Shown here in pieces: positions 1 through 10,022 of a DNA stretch of 64,000 nucleotides (its first letter is position 1; each line of letters starts with the position of its first letter). The stretch comes from Allium sativum (Eukaryota; Streptophyta; Magnoliopsida; Asparagales; Amaryllidaceae): positions 877,199,199 through 877,263,198 of the forward strand of contig CM060912.1 of NCBI GenBank assembly GCA_030737875.1, written 5' to 3'. The notes beneath the pieces are model-generated. The model worked only from the letters and a program-made list of their open reading frames with translations, was not told the origin of the DNA and ran no database searches. The translations under genes and the position numbers were made by a program.

Positions 1-218
1 ACCCGGTACAGTCCGACAAAGTTTGAATTCAATTTTTGAAACTGCAGCGCCATTCCAGGCCTTGTTTATAATTAGAATTAATTATATTCGTTTTCAATTG
101 TCGATTCAAACTCAGTTTTCATTGCTATTATTTAAAACATTTATTTTAAATATTTAAAATCCATTATTTTAGCCAATTTAAAATTTTTAAATTGGTTCAG
201 ATTTTCCGGGTCGTTACA
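1..218 (-). repeat. LTR end fragment, family B chromovirus
   Basis: The first 218 bases match the right-hand ends of the two family-B LTRs at about 16930-17151 and 25505-25724, including ACCCGGTA(C/T)AGTC near the start and a terminal CGTTACA. On the minus strand this is the 5' end of an LTR (TGTAACGACCCGG). The base after 218 is ordinary flank, not a polypurine tract, so 218 is an outer element edge. The rest of the copy (solo LTR or whole element) lies left of the window. Confidence 0.85.
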
Positions 219-961
219 AAGGAACGGTTGCTCTTGGAAATGATCAAAATTCGTATTAATGGAATCATCCTGAGATCAATTCATACATGGAGCTTACTCT
301 TCCTTTGAAAGAGAATTATTTGGAAGTCCACCCGGTTGCTCCTTTTAGGAAGCCTCCCGCGAGGGAGTCGACCCAAAGGGAGAAGGATTTTGGTAGGCAT
401 TGCTTTATGATACGATTGATTAAAGGCATCTTCAGAATATGATTGAACAATGCATCAGACGTGGCGAGCCGGTGGAGTATTTTGGTATTTATCATATGTA
501 CCGGGACTAACACAATTTCCTGCTTCAGCTCGGAGTAGGAATGCACTGGGATATGTTGCTGGAGGTTTGGTGATCGAGTTATGTGGTTTTTTGGAATGTA
601 TGGTTTTTCATCTCTTGGATCTTAGCTTTCTTGGTTTTTATGTTCTTTAGCTTTTCATATCTCCACACTCTGAAATTTGGCTTTGTGGATTCTAGTCTTG
701 TGGCATTCCATCTTTTGGATTCTAGCACTTATGTTTTTGGTTTTCTGGTACTCTTGTCTTTTGGACTGTGGATGTGATTATTCAGTCTTCCGTCACGTGG
801 ATATGACCCTATATTTATCTGGGTCTCTATCTTATGTATTTCGGCTATTTGGTGGTTAAACTCTAGCTTTTCATCTTCCACTTTGGTTACATTGGCTCCG
901 GCCCTTTGGGATATTATGTTTCTGGATATTATACCTCTGGTTTTCTAGTTATGGGTGATTT
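219..961. other. Unassigned non-coding stretch
   Basis: No intact reading frame with a recognisable domain is visible. From about 560 to 960 the + strand is T-rich with short repeated words (CTTGGATTCTAG, TTTTGG). It could be the decayed tail of an element whose identity I cannot see. Confidence 0.4.
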
Positions 962-1755
962 CATGTCAGTCACACACGTACGATATGAGGTCTTAATCCT
1001 TAGGCATGCTCTGTACCTGACTATGGACCATCTGCCTTGTGATTGGCTAACCTCTTTGGTTTACGTGACTGTAGGATGGCTTAAGTTCGCCTACCCATGT
1101 ACGGGATCAGTCCTTACTCCCTAGGCATGCTCTTTATGGACGAGAAACCATCCAATTTTCTTTACTCGTCCCTGGTTACCTGTCTTGGAGATCGGAAGGC
1201 CTAAGTCCGCCTATGTATGGGACTAGGTCTTAATCCCTAGGCATTCTCTTTGCAGACGATATAACGTCTAGTCTCCTACTTTCATCTATAGTTAGCTAAA
1301 TTTGGACTTTCGGGGGGCTAAATCCGCCTTCATATATACAGAATTAGGTCTTAATCTTTAGGAATTCTTTTTATGGATGATAAACCCTCTTATTTCCTTC
1401 ACTTGTTTCTGGTACCTGGCTCCGGAGTTTGGAGGGCTAAGCCTGCCTACCCATGTATGGGATTAGGTCTTAGTCCCAAGACATAATATTTATGGGCGAT
1501 AAACCATCCAATCTCCTTTGTTTATTTTCATTTTTTGGCTTAAGGATGAATACCTCGTCTTACCCATGTATGGGAACCGGTGCGACCCCAAGGCATGCTC
1601 TATACCCGATGCTAGTCCATCCCCTTCAGACTTAACATAGCTCAATGAACTTGAAATCGGAAGTGGCTAAATGTACCTACCTACATACATAGGCGTGCTC
1701 TCTACTCAATGATAAGCCGCTAGATTTTCCTTTGGCTTTGCTAAAAACTCCAACT
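962..1755. repeat. Degenerate tandem array, about 118-bp unit, seven copies
   Basis: Units start near 962, 1081, 1201, 1318, 1437, 1549 and 1667, giving spacings of 112-120 bp. Each carries, in order, a CTAAGTCCGCCTA-like word, CATGTATGGGA, GGTCTTAATCCCTAGGCAT, and a GATRAACC-like word. Divergence between units is substantial, so the array is old. It may be an internal array of an LTR or UTR, or a small satellite patch. Confidence 0.75.
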
Positions 1756-1918
1756 CTTGAGAACTTTAATAAAATTACTTTTCTCGTCGGGACGCTGCAT
1801 GCGGAGTATGAAAATCTAAAATTAGAATTTCAAACCTTAAGGACTTGGCATAGTAAGGACTTTACTTGCTAAGTATAAAAATCTAGTCCCTATTAGGACT
1901 TTGCTTAGGAAGGGATAG

Positions 1919-2110
1919 GTCGTCTTGTCAGGACTTGGCAAGGTCGCCTTGCCTAGTGGTGGGTAGGTCCATACCTGTTTGGCTTTCCTTAGTCGTCTTG
2001 TCATGTTTTGGCAAGGGCGTCTTGAACTTTTCTGGCTTTCCTTGGTCCTCTTGTCAGGTTTTGGCAAGAGCGTCTTGGACTTTTCCTGGCATTCCTTGGT
2101 CATCTTGGAC
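1919..2110. repeat. Short tandem array, about 54-bp unit
   Basis: GTCNTCTTG begins units at 1919, 1992, 2045 and 2099. The spacing is 73 and then 53 and 54 bp. Each full unit holds GTCAGGTTTTGGCAAG and then CGTCTTGGACTTTTC. The last unit is partial. No coding potential is evident; the reading frames through it are low-complexity. Confidence 0.7.
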
Positions 2111-2380
2111 TTATACGCTTATAGGGTGATTTGGTCGAAGTAGCGGAGTGTTCGGAGAGGTTGAAAATATGATAAATACTTCAGTTCGATAAAGTCAGCT
2201 GCTTGACGTGCTATCTTAGCTTAACAATTTCAGTTTGATAGCTTTCGAATCGACATACTAGGATCGGCATTTACACTTCAATACTTTGGTTCGTCTTTCT
2301 TCGGGTCAACCCCTTGGCTTAGTTACTTCGGATCATCATTTTAGTTTCACCAGGATATTTCATATGCCAATCATAGTGGG

Positions 2381-3540
2381 TACTTCTGTATCCCATCTCT
2401 ATTTGGTCATTTCGTCTACAGTTCGACAAATATAGGAATTTGTATCCCACTCAGGGAAACGAGAGTTGGCAAGGCGCATGATAGAAAAACACATTTCATA
2501 TCACACATTCGGGATACAAATTCGTATCTGGTATGTGCACTTGGAAATAACATCAAGGCATAGGATATGAAATGTATTTTTGTATTTCGATTTCTTTATA
2601 GGATTTTGTATACCCTTTAAGGATAAACGTGGCATGGCACTTCGAGGATTTTTCTAAGGCATGGGATACGAGGATAAATTATTTCGCATTCCGGTTTTCT
2701 TGAGATTTTGTATCCCACCTAGGGATACGAAATATGGTGATGCAGGTAATATGAAATCCCATTTACATATTTGGTTTTCCTTTTCTAGATGATGGCATTT
2801 TGTGCAAGGATGGGGATACAACTGCTTATTTCATGTCCGACACTGTTATGGTTCTTCATATCTGATGCAGGGATACGAAGTGACAACTTGAATCGGCTCG
2901 AACTCTCTAACTCCATGGGGATATGAAGTTTTGCTTGTATCCAGTTTTTCGTATTAGGCTTGGCATGTGTTGGAGTTGTTTCAAAGTGAAGAAGAACCAC
3001 AGAAATTGGTTAAGTACCCAGGATACGGACCGATCCTAGGATATGAAATCTTGTATCCCCACTCTTGTAAATATCCAATGTGGTGGCTTGTTTCAGGATC
3101 TTTTGGCTATTTCATTCCTATATGCGAGAAGGTTCTTTTGGAGCATTTTAATGGCTTTCTACTAGATTTCTATGGCTTTGGAAGATCTCTTGGACTTATA
3201 AATTTCACTTAGAAGTTTCCTAACAACATTTTGGGCATTTGAATTAGACTGGTTTGCTTTTTGGACATTGGAACATACTTGAAACTATTTGGACTTAGGA
3301 AGATTTTAATGGCTATTTGGGCCTTGTAGGAAGTTGGAAAGGACTTTGCCACTTTCCACTCATAACTGTTTAAATTCAAAGTGTTTGAACTTGGATTAAC
3401 CTTATAACTGTAGCTACAGTGATGAATAGTTGCTATGAAGTGGACGTAGGAGTTGGTGTTGAACAACTATAAACTTGGTGTTATTTACGTTTCTACATTC
3501 CTGCATCTGGATTGCTTGGTTTATTTGGATAGTTTACGTG
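2381..3540. other. Non-coding stretch with scattered GGGATACGAA / TTCGTATCCC words
   Basis: Variants of the word GGGATACGAA and its reverse complement recur in both orientations, for example near 2389, 2440, 2511-2528, 2709-2729, 2811, 2871 and 3034-3058. Spacing is irregular. There is no coding frame of note. The segment from 3180 to 3540 shows no structure I can name. Confidence 0.45.
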
Positions 3541-3952
3541 ACATCATCCCATCGGGAATTGGCATGTGCGAGTAACCGGTTCCTTATGCCATCAGTACCA
3601 AAGTTAGTTTCGTGATGTATGTGATAGGGGGTTCTCCCCTTGTGATCGACGGCAAACCATTGACTTTTACTCCTACATGTCCCGACTTGGGTCGATTGCA
3701 ATCGAGAGGCTGGCCGTAAAATAGAGTCTAAGGTATGGTGATTGCTACCTGTGGATAAATGCTGTTATAACTAGTATCAGAATCTATACCCAGCTGGAAT
3801 TGTGTGTGTAATGTTGCGATGCCAGTTAGTGTGGTACTGATGTGGGTTACATGCACAACGTTCTAGGTGGCGTATGATATGAGCCATTGAGGATGTTGGG
3901 CTTCTAAGGGGGTAGTCTGTAGCACCCCTCTCGAAAATCTAACAAAAAATGT
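3541..3952 (+). other. Unassigned stretch ending in a possible PPT and LTR start
   Basis: No gene is seen. At 3905-3918 a purine-rich AAGGGGGTAGTC is followed directly by TGTAGCACCCC. This is the same layout (polypurine tract then TGTA-CACCCC) seen at the 3' LTR starts of elements E and G. If real, a 3' LTR began here and is truncated within tens of bases. No matching second LTR is visible in the window. Confidence 0.3.
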
Positions 3953-4026
3953 CTTTGAGCACATTGGTTGTGCATGGTGTTTCTTAATGGGAGGTCAGGG
4001 ATTCAAGACCCATGGTTGTAACACGA
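3950..4026 (+). repeat. tRNA-derived SINE-like remnant
   Basis: A stretch resembling a Pol III box A (GAGCACATTGGTTGTGC) is followed about 35 bp later by a box-B-like GGATTCAAGACCC. This is the arrangement of tRNA-derived plant SINEs. No poly(A) tail or flanking duplication is obvious. It could be a chance match. Confidence 0.3.
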
Positions 4027-4090
4027 ATTGGACTTATTGGACTATGATACGATGACTTGGGAAACATATCATTGGTTCGTTTAATGATCG

Positions 4091-4095
4091 ACACT
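4091..4095. repeat. Left target-site duplication of element C
   Basis: ACACT just left of the 5' LTR pairs with ATACT at 33285-33289, a 5-bp duplication with one mismatch. This fits an old Ty3-type insertion. Confidence 0.7.
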
Positions 4096-5759
4096 TGTAA
4101 CAACTCATATTTTACATATCGGAGGATTGTAAAGTAATTCTATTTAAATCACACAAGGTCGTACATTCTCATATATTTAGATATGGCTAGTTTGGTGTTT
4201 ACACATCTATGATTTTTGCCAGATTTTTTGTACTCGTTTTACCCATGGGTATCTTGTTCTGGCCGTATCTTTTGATTAGTACAAAATTAGACACTCAAAC
4301 CTTTTCCATTGGGAACATTTGATGGATGGTCATTCCATAGATTTGTCACATTAATGGTTTTATTAAGAGGTTAGGGAGATACAACAGTTTTAAGATTTAT
4401 TGGATGGTTAAGAAGATTGTTAGGCAGACTAATGGCATGATTAGTTAAGCCTATTAAGGTTAATGACTTATGGTATAAATAGGAGGCTGAGGAGATCAAT
4501 TGGGAATTTCTCTTCATTTGTCCAGTAGTCACAAGAACTAAGATTCTCTAGCTCTTCATCCTAGTACCTCAAAACACATTCAAAATCACTTCCAATCTCC
4601 TCCAAATTTCTAGAACAGATTAGATCAACATTGATTTATACATTTTGCATTATTTTGGGGTTGTTTACATCCATTTCCTGGTTGCTCGAATCGTATTAAC
4701 TTTGATCTTCATTAGATTCATTGATTTGTTGAGTTAGATCTCTCACAATGTTATGTTACATTATATGCTTAGATTAGGTTTTTTAGCACATTTACATGTT
4801 AGATCACATCGAATCATGATCATATATGTTAAATACCATTTTTAAACCTTAGGGGTACTAAAACTAGTGAAAATTGGATTAAAATGATAAGTTTAAAATC
4901 ATTTGCATTTAGATATACACTTAATCTATGCATATGAATGATTGTTTCATGTTATATATGAATTTGGGTGTTTGAATATGATTGTCAATTCATATGTTTG
5001 TTTTTTGAATAGTCGAAATCATTGCTTAGATTCTATACTTGATTTTATGTGTTAGAAAAAAATAAATTAAGTCTGGGGATGAAGATTGGAGCGCAACAGG
5101 ATCAAGGTTCATCAAAATTGCACAAAATTTGGGGGTTGAGCTCTAGAAGGCGGCGGGAAAATGCCCAAAAAAATTTAAGGTCAAAATACGCTACGTACAT
5201 GAATCAGTATTGGTCAATGGAGAAGCTTTATTTTTCCTCCAAACTTTTTATGTGGATTCCAAAAGGGATTTGCAGGTCTTATGCAAATTTTGGGGTCAAA
5301 CAGAGTTGACATGCGACATGAAGATTTTTCTAAGTCATGGACTGATAGGAAGCCATGATGGACTGGTAGTAAATGGAGCCTAGGGAAGATGTACTTCGAG
5401 GATTCAAAGTACTTAGCCAAAAATTGGCTAAGTATATGGATCGGTACTGGTCCATAGCCTGTGGACTAGTACCCATCCATCAAGAGGGGTCGTATGGACA
5501 TGCAATCCATATGGGAGGAAGAAGATGATTTTAGGATCATGGTGATTGTCTTGGTTTGATAGTTACTGCTCTAGTTTTTAAAGTTATTGCATGATTGAGT
5601 AATAAACTCTTCGACATGAGACCCAAATGAGGAGTGACTCGATGGGAAAACTATGGCTGGAATGCGGAGTGACGTAGATAACTACTAGTGATGCAGTTCG
5701 TAGTTGACGATGCTATTCGATGATGATTGGTTGAGTAGATTCTCAAGTTGTGGATATAA
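4096..5759 (+). repeat. Element C 5' LTR, first segment
   Basis: It aligns with the 3' LTR from 30546 to about 32200. It begins TGTAACAACTCATATTTTAC (3' LTR: TGTATCTACCCGTATTTTAC). It stops where element D enters. There is no coding sequence; short reading frames here are not conserved in the 3' LTR. Confidence 0.9.
4475..4484 (+). promoter_or_regulatory. Candidate TATA box of element C 5' LTR
   Basis: TATAAATAGG followed by AGGCTGAGGAGA lies about 380 bp into the LTR. The 3' LTR has the decayed form CTTAAAAAGG at 30925-30934. The position and sequence suit a Pol II core promoter at the U3/R border; this is inferred from sequence only. Confidence 0.5.
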
Positions 5760-7010
5760 TGTTAGGGAATGCGGAATGCAGATCTTAAGGCAAGACTAAC
5801 ACTAGAGGGGGGAGGAGGTGAATAGTGTTTATAAGGAATTTACATAAATCTTAAACTTAAATGATCTACTATATAACCACACACAAAAGAGATAGTCACA
5901 GACACAGAATCAAACGCAACATAGAAATGGATAAATATAAAATGCAGAAAAGGAAAGAACACACCGGATCGTATATTGATTCGTATTACTCCTACGTCCA
6001 GTCCCACCCAACGCTGAATTGTGCCGAATTTTTATTATTATCAATATCCAAATACGATCCCCTTGATTTCATGGCCACAAGGTTAACACCTCTCCAAACA
6101 CCCTTGATTTCATGGCTACAAGGTTACCACCGGTCCATTTCCTTGATTTCAGGGCTACAAGGAACACGCCCTTTCCCAAATATTACAATAACCCTATAAC
6201 TCTTCAATAGCACTTCAATTCAGAGTGTAGTGGATAGAGAGTGAGAAAAGAAAAAGTTTTATATAATTAGAGTAGAAATCGACAAAGTAGAAGTGTAGAA
6301 ATCAATAAAATATGAAATATTAATGGTGGGATAAAGAGGGGTGAAGATGGAGAAGAAGATATATCAAAAAATTCAAAATCAACCACTGTTTATAATATCT
6401 GAAAGGTTGCAATGCTTCTAGAATGTTACAAATAATGAAAGGACACTTCCTTTCAAAATTGAAATTCTGACAGTCGTATGTTGACATAGCCTTATATGTA
6501 TATCGACATATGTGCCTTAATTTTTATTTTTAGAATTATTTTTCAAGTGTTTAATCATATATATTATTCTGTAAATTCTTGAATTAAACCTTAGTGTTAT
6601 AAATGAATATTCTAAAGTACAAAACCAAATTAAATCATAGTAATATATTATATAAACATATTTATAAATTTATAAAGTTTAAAACTATATAACTACAAAT
6701 CTATAAAACTATATAACTATATAAACTTATATATTAAACTTAAAACTTATATTTGAAATCATAAGCAAGATAGAAAAATGATTTGAAATTAGAATTTAAA
6801 TTTTGGAAATCAGAATTTGAAAATCAGAATTTGAATTTGAACCTAGAGTGCTATTCAGAGGCTTACATATAAACTAGACTCTATTACTATATTTGTTTTG
6901 AACTCTTAAAAACTTGATAACTCATAATTCTTGAATCTCTCTTGAATTCTAATCTCTTTGTACGCTAAAACTGTACTCCAAAAATCTTATAATCAATTAA
7001 TTAATATTGA
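5760..7010 (-). repeat. Element D 3' LTR
   Basis: It aligns with 10023-11330, including the shared openings AATCTTAAACTTAAATGATC and CTTGATTTC-GGCTACAAGG repeats. The similarity fades after about 7010. A TCAACA at 7039-7044 sits at the expected distance for the inner end, so the inner border lies between 7010 and 7044. It appears to lack about 60 bp present in the other LTR around 11230-11310. Confidence 0.8.
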
Positions 7011-7044
7011 ACAAATTTGAAAACCTGGCAATTATATGTCAACA

Positions 7045-7612
7045 TAGTGATATATGTATGTCGACATACATTACAATTTTTTTTGAAAATTTTCAATTTC
7101 TAGTTAATTGTTATTAAACTATTTTAATTTATTAAATTCTAATGTTTTTACAATAACTTAAAGATAGTTTTGACAAAAATAAAACACCATTCATTTCAAC
7201 TTGAAAGGAAATACATCCAACTAATTTGGAGACACTAGATACGAGATTCGAAAGAAAATAAAAGCGAATACTAAAGATAACTTAAACTAGATAGGCTTAG
7301 ATTTCAGCAAATGATGAGGAGGAAGATGAAATTCCAATTTTTCTTCCTGTTTTGCCAATGAACCTAGACATATAAGTATGCATCTTTTTTAGCTTCTTTT
7401 GGTTCTTGAATATTTTCACTTGATTTTGAACAAGCGTCTCTTTGGAAATGGTTCTAGTATTGAGTGGACACTTTTCACTTTCTAAAGAAGTTTCTTCTTC
7501 TTCTTCGATATCTGTAGGCTCTTATTCTTGTTGCATTCGAGCTTATTTGCCTTTGAATGTCTAATTAGGCTTGAAAGTGAGTGGAATTTGCATACAGTGT
7601 ATATTTGTGGAG
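7045..7612 (-). pseudogene. Element D: charged C-terminal tail remnant and 3' UTR
   Basis: On the minus strand, from about 7540 to the stop at 7297-7299, there is an open stretch in a different frame from the ORF at 7613-8341. It starts with an acidic run of glutamates and then becomes lysine-rich (KNQKKLKK) with a serine-rich end. It looks like the frameshifted tail of that protein. The rest, down to the LTR, is AT-rich with nothing recognisable. Confidence 0.45.
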
Positions 7613-8341
7613 TCAAACGCCTTCCTTGGTACAAATTCTCTCCCTTGAGATCATATCCGAAATATTTGAAGATTCGAGTAAGTTAAACTTCATAATAAAT
7701 AGTATTTTCTCTAATTGACATTTTTTGGCCTTAAGTTCTTTTAAGATCATATCGGCCAAATTGATGTCATAACCACCAGTAATAGCAAAAAAATCTTTTT
7801 GGACTTTGAGAGTTGGGTTGTTGAAGTTTTCGAAACGAGGAGTGATGGTATGTTGAAGGAGAAGGTTTACGATTCTTGTTTTTAGGCAGAAAAAGCGATT
7901 TGTGAATTCCAAGTAAGCATCACTTTCAAATATGTAATGAAAGATTTCCAATTTCGTTTCATCACTTTTGAATTCCAAAAAATCCATGCCCGTACTTTTG
8001 CAATTTAAGGTATTGCTCAATATTTCACAGTTTAGAATGATATGTGTGCCTTTTATGCTGCCCTATATTTGATTTTCACCTCCTTCATAAAAGCCACGAT
8101 TGAGATTTGCATAGAACGTTTTGATGAGTTTTGGGTAACATACATCATCGTTATCCTGAGCGTCAACCAAACTTAAGACTTCATTATGATTGAAAAGAGA
8201 AGGAAGATCGTAATATGGAAAATATCCAAAGATGGCATAAGCTCCTTTATTGACTTTTGCATTTGCTATGTAGTCAACATAGGTTTTGATTACTTCTCTA
8301 TCATTATTTAGATATCTTTTGATGGTTATGGGTAATCTCAT
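7613..8341 (-). pseudogene. Element D: putative plant transposon protein-like ORF with one in-frame amber stop
   Basis: A single frame of 243 codons runs from ATG at 8341 to the stop at 7613-7615, interrupted only by a TAG at 8063-8065 after the peptide EGGENQI. The N-terminal part has YPKLIKTFYANL and the part after the stop has KGTHIILNCEILSNTLN. I recognise this pairing from a family named putative plant transposon protein domain, in which (Y/F)YANL is followed by a strand with L-x-x-E-I-L. These proteins ride in plant LTR elements and their function is unknown. The ORF lies downstream of gag, where pol would be expected. The assignment is from memory of the motif only. Confidence 0.55.
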
Positions 8342-9100
8342 TGTTGAGGAGTGCTAGAGGAAGACATTAGAGATTTGTTTTTGAAGAGAATAGATATGAA
8401 GAGTGTTGTTTGAATTTTGAATGAGAGGTAAAGAGAATAAGATTGAATAGATATATAAATAGAGATTGAATGAGCAGAACTTTTCTGAAATCAATGACTT
8501 CTTTTCAGACCTTGGGAGCTGGTGAAAAGTTGGAGAGAAGTTTGAAAGTTTTAACTTTTGAAACTCAAATTTTGAATTTCATTTTCTGGTCTTTATGTTG
8601 ACATGCCCTTCTATATGTCGATGTACATGCAGAATTTCAAATGATATGTTGTTTTGTCCTTTGGTTTTATTATATTATCGAGTAATATTTTAGAATTTAT
8701 TATAACCTGAATTAATACTGACAAACATCCAAAGTATATTTTATTATTTTACTAACCATAATTTTATTATTATTTTGAATTTCAAAATTCAAAATTTGAA
8801 TTTGAATTTTAAATTTAAAGTTTGGATTTTAAAGTTAAAATTTCAAATTCAAAACAAAGCAAACAAAACAACCAATCAACCAAAATATTAAAAACTAATT
8901 AAGGCGTACCTAGTTTTTAGATCCATTTCTTCAATATTTTCTGAATTCTGAATTGCTATGAAATACATATTTGAATTTCCGGTTTCTGGCTCTTCATCAC
9001 TTGATGACAAATCTGAATCGTCTAAATTTGTTGTGTATGCCCTTTTCTTTTCTTCCACGAATTATTATTGTCTGTCTGTTGATTTGATTTATCTGGATAT
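8342..9100 (-). other. Element D internal spacer between gag and the extra ORF
   Basis: About 750 bp of AT-rich sequence with no coding frame on either strand. It contains one copy (8592-8629) of a bipartite TATGTTGACAT / TATGTCGATG motif also found in the LTRs. The stretch 8770-8860 is a near-homopolymeric mix of AAATTTGAAT words. It may hold the promoter or splice region of the downstream ORF, but nothing shows that directly. Confidence 0.4.
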
Positions 9101-9102
9101 GA

Positions 9103-9990
9103 ACACATTCTCTTTATATGGCCTGGTTTGGTGCAGTTATAACATCAATCTTTATTTCTTCTTGAATTTCCTCGATTATTTCTTTGAAAATTATTCCTCC
9201 GTCTATATCTCAGAAATTTTCTGAAATTTCTTGTCATTAAGGCTATTTCTTCATCATCTTCGCTGCTTAAATCAGAACCATTTGTTGTTGCTTTAAATGC
9301 TATGGATTTCTTTTCGGTTGGCTTATTTTCCTTTCTTTTCTGTGATTGGACTTCAAAAGACATCAAATTCCCGATAACTCCTCAATCCTCATTTCACTGA
9401 CATTATGGGCTTCTTCAATTGCCAATGTATTCTGATCCCATTCCGCAGTCAATGAACTGAATATTTTTCTAATTTGGTCTAATTTTGAATAAGTTTTTCC
9501 CAATGCGATTATTGAATGCACTATCTCTTGAAATCTGCAATTCATATCGGATATAGACTTATTCTCATTCATTTTAAATAACTCAACTAATTAATTAACA
9601 TTGATATCTTAATCTGGTTAACTTAATTGGTTCCTTCATGAGTGACTTGTAATGTTCTCCAAATTTCATAAGTAGATTTACAAACTGACACTCTATTAAA
9701 TTCATTTCTATATAATAAACAGATATTAATGGCTTAGAATTGTTTTATGCAACAGTCTTTTGTTCATTAGTCCATTATCCAAAATTAGTTGTGGGTTCAA
9801 CATACTCAGTCTGTGTACTATTCCATGTGTCTAAACTTACTGATTATAAATATATTTTCATTTTACATGCCCAATATGAATAATTACTGCCATTAAACAA
9901 TAATGGTCTAACAATGGACTGAACCTCTACAAAAGAACTATTGTTACTAGTGTTGGATTTCCATTTTATATTTTCAAAAATCAGATTATG
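9103..9990 (-). pseudogene. Element D: Copia-type gag, frameshifted
   Basis: The reading passes through at least three frames. Near 9930-9870 there is LLFNG-x-NYSYW, typical of the N-terminal Copia gag segment. Near 9700-9620 come EFNRVSVCK and YEIWRTLQVTHEGT, the hallmark of the UBN2 gag domain. 9363-9572 continues with FKMNENKSISDM, IVHSIIALGK and YSKLDQIRKI. A basic, acidic-patched linker follows (9145-9366). At 9103-9144 there is one CCHC zinc knuckle (C-x2-C-x4-H-x4-C, CYNCTKPGHIKRMC). The knuckle binds RNA in the particle. The stops and shifts make it non-functional. Confidence 0.8.
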
Positions 9991-10008
9991 AACTTTTTGA
10001 AAACCTAC

Positions 10009-10020
10009 GCTTTGATACCA
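10009..10020 (-). promoter_or_regulatory. Element D primer binding site
   Basis: The minus strand reads TGGTATCAAAGC, two bases from the LTR edge at 10023. It differs in one base from the initiator-Met-tRNA complement TGGTATCAGAGC. Confidence 0.85.
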
Positions 10021-10022
10021 AT

